A DNA stretch of 40,273 nucleotides from an uncultured Succinivibrionaceae bacterium (lineage in GTDB: Bacteria; Pseudomonadota; Gammaproteobacteria; Enterobacterales; Succinivibrionaceae). Of the stretch, positions 36,628-40,273 are shown one piece after another. Position 1 is the stretch's first letter. Each line of letters opens with the position of its first letter. The notes under the pieces were generated by a model that searched no databases, was not told the DNA's origin, and worked only from the letters and a program-made list of their open reading frames with translations. The DNA lies in NCBI GenBank assembly GCA_944389835.1, contig CALXNU010000013.1:1-40273 (forward strand). Reading direction: 5' to 3'. A program made the translations under genes and the position numbers.

Positions 36628-37860
36628 ATGGCGCAAGCAAAATACTACGTCATGCTCTTATTAGTGACCTTAATTTGGGGTGCTACTCCTGCAAACGGAA
36701 AACTAGTTGTTGATGCTCTATCCCCGCTTTTAATTACTGGTTTGCGCTTTTTATGTATTGCTGTAATTTTGTTTGCTTGGTTATTTATAACCGGGCAGAA
36801 AAAAGCTTTTCATCCAGATAAAAGGACCATGCTCATCTTAATGGTGATGGGCTTTTTAGGAGTTTTAGTGCACAATGGCCTTTTATTTACAGGTTTAAAA
36901 TATACCACTGCTACTAATACTGCTTTAATTGAAAGTATAGGTCCTACAGTAACTACAGTTTTAGCTTTTCTTTTCATTGGAGAGAGGCTAAATAAAAGTG
37001 GTTGGCTTGGAATTTTAATTTCTTGTTTGGGAGCGGTTTGTATTGTTACGCGAGGCTCTCTTGAGGTCCTTTTAAGCTTATCTTTTAATATTGGTGATTT
37101 AATTATTATCGCCTGTGAGGCCGCTTGGTCTGCTTATGTTATTGTAAGTTGGTTTATTCAAGGACGTGCTTCAACTGTTGAAATGACCGCCTGGATGGGT
37201 TTGTGGGGCGCTATTATGTGTTTTGTCGTAGGCCTTTTTACTGGAGGGCTTACAGTAGGTCATATCGATCTTAAAGCTGTCTTTGGCTTTACCTATTTGA
37301 CTTTAGCCTCAGGTGTGTTTGCTTTCGTGGGCTGGAATTGGGCTTGCGCAGGTGTTGGAGCAAGTAAGGCTGGCTCTTTTATCTATATCGTACCTTTAAC
37401 CGGCGCTATTATTGGCACTGTCCTTTTAGGCGAGCATTTAGCTTTAGGTCAGGCTATAGGTGCTTTGCTTATTATAGGGGGTGTGATTGTAACGGTGCGG
37501 GCTAAGGTTAGAATTAAAACTCAAACTGAGCAAACTAAAGTACAAAATCCACTTGAACAGTATCCAGAGCTTACTGAGCACTACAATAAGGTTCGAGCAA
37601 AGTTAAGTTCAGAGCAAAATCTTCTAAAAGAACATGCCGACAATTTGATAAAGAAAGAAGAAAGTGTCAAAGAGATTGAAGGTGAGGTTGTAGTTCACGA
37701 AAAACCGCACTTGCAATTAAATTTAGGTGAGGGTTTTGTTAAAAAAGCTCCAAGTGATAAATCAAAGCGACTTAGAGCTTTGATTTTAAAACGTCAAGGA
37801 TTAAATAGTCGAGTGCATAAAAAGCGCTCAATCTTAGATAGATTAGAAAAGTTACGCTAA
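36628..37860 (+). CDS. EamA/DMT-family transporter with charged C-terminal extension
   Basis: A drug/metabolite transporter superfamily exporter of unknown substrate. The ATG at 36628 has GAGG 5 bases upstream; a GTG at 36613 is in frame but less likely. Residues 1-291 form two EamA repeats with about ten membrane helices (TLIWGATPANGKLVV; SIGPTVTTVLAFLFIGERL; YIVPLTGAIIGTVLLGEHL). After residue 292 comes a tail of about 119 highly charged, mainly helical residues (QTEQTKVQNPLEQYPEL onward, ending KKRSILDRLEKLR) that is not part of the usual family. Such transporters are normally about 300 residues. The tail should be cytoplasmic. A terminator follows directly. Confidence 0.88.
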   Translation: MAQAKYYVMLLLVTLIWGATPANGKLVVDALSPLLITGLRFLCIAVILFAWLFITGQKKAFHPDKRTMLILMVMGFLGVLVHNGLLFTGLKYTTATNTALIESIGPTVTTVLAFLFIGERLNKSGWLGILISCLGAVCIVTRGSLEVLLSLSFNIGDLIIIACEAAWSAYVIVSWFIQGRASTVEMTAWMGLWGAIMCFVVGLFTGGLTVGHIDLKAVFGFTYLTLASGVFAFVGWNWACAGVGASKAGSFIYIVPLTGAIIGTVLLGEHLALGQAIGALLIIGGVIVTVRAKVRIKTQTEQTKVQNPLEQYPELTEHYNKVRAKLSSEQNLLKEHADNLIKKEESVKEIEGEVVVHEKPHLQLNLGEGFVKKAPSDKSKRLRALILKRQGLNSRVHKKRSILDRLEKLR

Positions 37861-37865
37861 AAAAG

Positions 37866-37897
37866 AACATGGTAAGCGTAAGACCTTACCATGTTTT
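37866..37897 (+). terminator. Rho-independent terminator of the EamA transporter gene
   Basis: AACATGGTAAG (37866-37876), eight-base loop, CTTACCATGTT (37885-37895) with TTTT: eleven perfect pairs, five bases after the stop. Confidence 0.85.
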
Positions 37898-38033
37898 AAA
37901 CTTTCATTTTTAAATTTACCAAGCTTACGCACGTTCTTAAATTAATTTTATACGCTTAACTTCTTGTAAAAATTAGCTTTTACGAGAGTGGTTATGGAGT
38001 TTTTAAAAAGTTACGTAAAAATTTTTATTAAAG

Positions 38034-38065
38034 GCCTTGAATTTTTTTTAACTAAACCCCATTTA
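38034..38065 (+). promoter_or_regulatory. Sigma-32 (RpoH) heat-shock promoter of groESL
   Basis: GCCTTGAA, with CTTGAA at 38036-38041, then 15 bases, then CCCCATTTA (38057-38065), a near-perfect match to the RpoH consensus (CTTGAA, CCCCATNTA). No CIRCE (HrcA) inverted repeat is present in 37898-38183. The remaining leader to 38183 holds the GGCAG/CTGCC pair near the ribosome binding site TGGAG. Confidence 0.9.
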
Positions 38066-38183
38066 CAGTGATGTTGAAAGAGGCTTTAGAAAAATTAAAG
38101 TCTTGGGTAAAGGCTAGGCCCGTTTAAGTTAGCCGGTTGAGAATTTTTAGGGGCAGATATATTGCCTGCCTGGAGTTATCCAA

Positions 38184-38477
38184 ATGAAATTAGTTCCATT
38201 GTATGATCACGTCATCGTTAAGCCTTTTGAAGTCGAGACCAAGTCTGAGGGTGGTATTGTTTTAACTGGCAGTGCTGCTGAGAAGTCAACTCGTGGTAAG
38301 GTAATTGCTGTTGGTAAAGGCAGAATGTTAGACAACGGTTCATTTGCCTCTATGAGCGTTAAAGAAGGTGATACTGTAGTTTACAACGAAGGCTATGGTA
38401 CTAAGAAAGAGCGCTTAGACGGTGAGGACGTAATTATCCTCTCAGAGAGCGATATCCTCGCAGTGGTTACTGAATAA
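38184..38477 (+). CDS. groES: Co-chaperonin GroES
   Basis: GroES is the heptameric lid of the GroEL folding chamber. The 97-residue protein matches the family in length and in motifs: [27 protein letters not shown] (mobile loop at about 17-32, seen in parts), [10 protein letters not shown] and [17 protein letters not shown], ending ILAVVTE. TGGAG lies 9 bases before the ATG. It is co-transcribed with groEL, 28 bases on, from the sigma-32 promoter. Confidence 0.98.
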   Translation: MKLVPLYDHVIVKPFEVETKSEGGIVLTGSAAEKSTRGKVIAVGKGRMLDNGSFASMSVKEGDTVVYNEGYGTKKERLDGEDVIILSESDILAVVTE

Positions 38478-38487
38478 GAATTCGTAG

Positions 38488-40146
<1,659 letters not shown>

Positions 40147-40166
40147 TTTAATTACAACGCTCAACT

Positions 40167-40202
40167 AAAAAAAGACACCCACCAAGTTGTGGGTGTTTTT
40201 TT
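40167..40202 (+). terminator. Rho-independent terminator of groESL
   Basis: ACACCCAC (40175-40182), loop of six bases, GTGGGTGT (40089 + 100 to 40196), then a seven-base T run to 40202. An A run before the stem makes it work on both strands in principle. The stem is at 40175-40182 and 40189-40196. The group II intron begins directly behind it. Confidence 0.92.
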
Positions 40203-40203
40203 A

Positions 40204-40273
40204 GTGTGCGCGGCATGCACGCAATCCAATGGGTGAAAGTCCCTGGACCAGCTGTACAGAGCAAGGTCGAAGT
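40204..40273 (+). mobile_element. Group II intron, 5' end (start of domain I)
   Basis: The sequence from 40204 begins GTGTG, fitting the bacterial group II 5' boundary GUGYG, and GTGTGC pairs with GCACGC (40217-40222). The following CCAATGGGTGAAAGTCCC resembles the start of domain I in many bacterial group II introns, where GGG and CCC close a GUGAAAGU loop. It is cut by the window end. The orientation is the same as that of the intron end at 1-74. Its position directly behind a terminator T-tract is the known preference of class C introns. GTGCG at 40206 is an alternative first base. Confidence 0.72.

Noticed and set aside
37898-38183. CIRCE element at groESL
   Set aside because: No TTAGCACTC/GAGTGCTAA inverted repeat is present; a sigma-32 promoter explains control.

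Overview
This is a chromosomal segment of an AT-rich gammaproteobacterium. The gene orders map-glnD-dapD, xseB-ispA-dxs and dsbD/fxsA/groESL, a six-subunit Na+-translocating NADH:quinone reductase, a sigma-32 type groE promoter and Gram-negative envelope genes (tolC, ampG) all fit. AT richness, the Na+-pump, a sugar-acid isomerase (kduI) and several genes that look Firmicutes-like suggest an anaerobic gut lineage such as Succinivibrionaceae. That placement is inference; no rRNA is present.

Layout. 1-74: the 3' end (domains V and VI) of a group II intron. 309-7996 (+): a tightly packed run pheS-pheT-xseB-ispA-dxs-ampG (Phe-tRNA synthetase, exonuclease VII small subunit, isoprenoid precursors, muropeptide permease). 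7997-8381: a long regulatory leader with an operator-like palindrome, a promoter and a strongly structured 5' UTR. 8382-14267 (+): nqrABCDEF with a terminator. 14392-16598: an exported protein of unknown function facing a small membrane protein. 16651-20995 (-): map-glnD-dapD. 21210-24529 (+): two tandem orphan amino-acid-type binding proteins followed by a chemoreceptor. 24742-31437 (-): pstS-pstC-pstA-pstB-phoU-phoB-phoR, the complete phosphate uptake and sensing module, with hairpins at three of its junctions. 31750-32592 (-): kduI. 32738-35993 (-): tolC and dsbD. 36030-37860 (+): fxsA and an EamA exporter with an unusual charged tail. 38184-40146 (+): groES-groEL behind a sigma-32 promoter, with a terminator. 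40204-40273: the 5' end of a group II intron in the same orientation as the left one.

How the parts work together. The Nqr complex makes a sodium gradient from NADH oxidation. PstSCAB imports phosphate, and PhoU, PhoR and PhoB sense its supply and control the operon. GlnD senses nitrogen through PII, and DapD supplies lysine and peptidoglycan precursors while AmpG recycles wall fragments. DsbD feeds reducing power to the periplasm, where the cysteine-bearing exported proteins reside.

Most genes are ordinary housekeeping genes and I see no defence island, CRISPR or prophage. The less ordinary points are: intron ends bounding the window, the right one directly behind a terminator; a candidate structured RNA before nqrA; three leaders (pheS, pheT, phoU) whose Shine-Dalgarno sequence is separated from the start codon by a hairpin; a Firmicutes-like Pst/PhoU/PhoBR module in a gammaproteobacterium; and a recurrent TTGGAGT ribosome-binding context.
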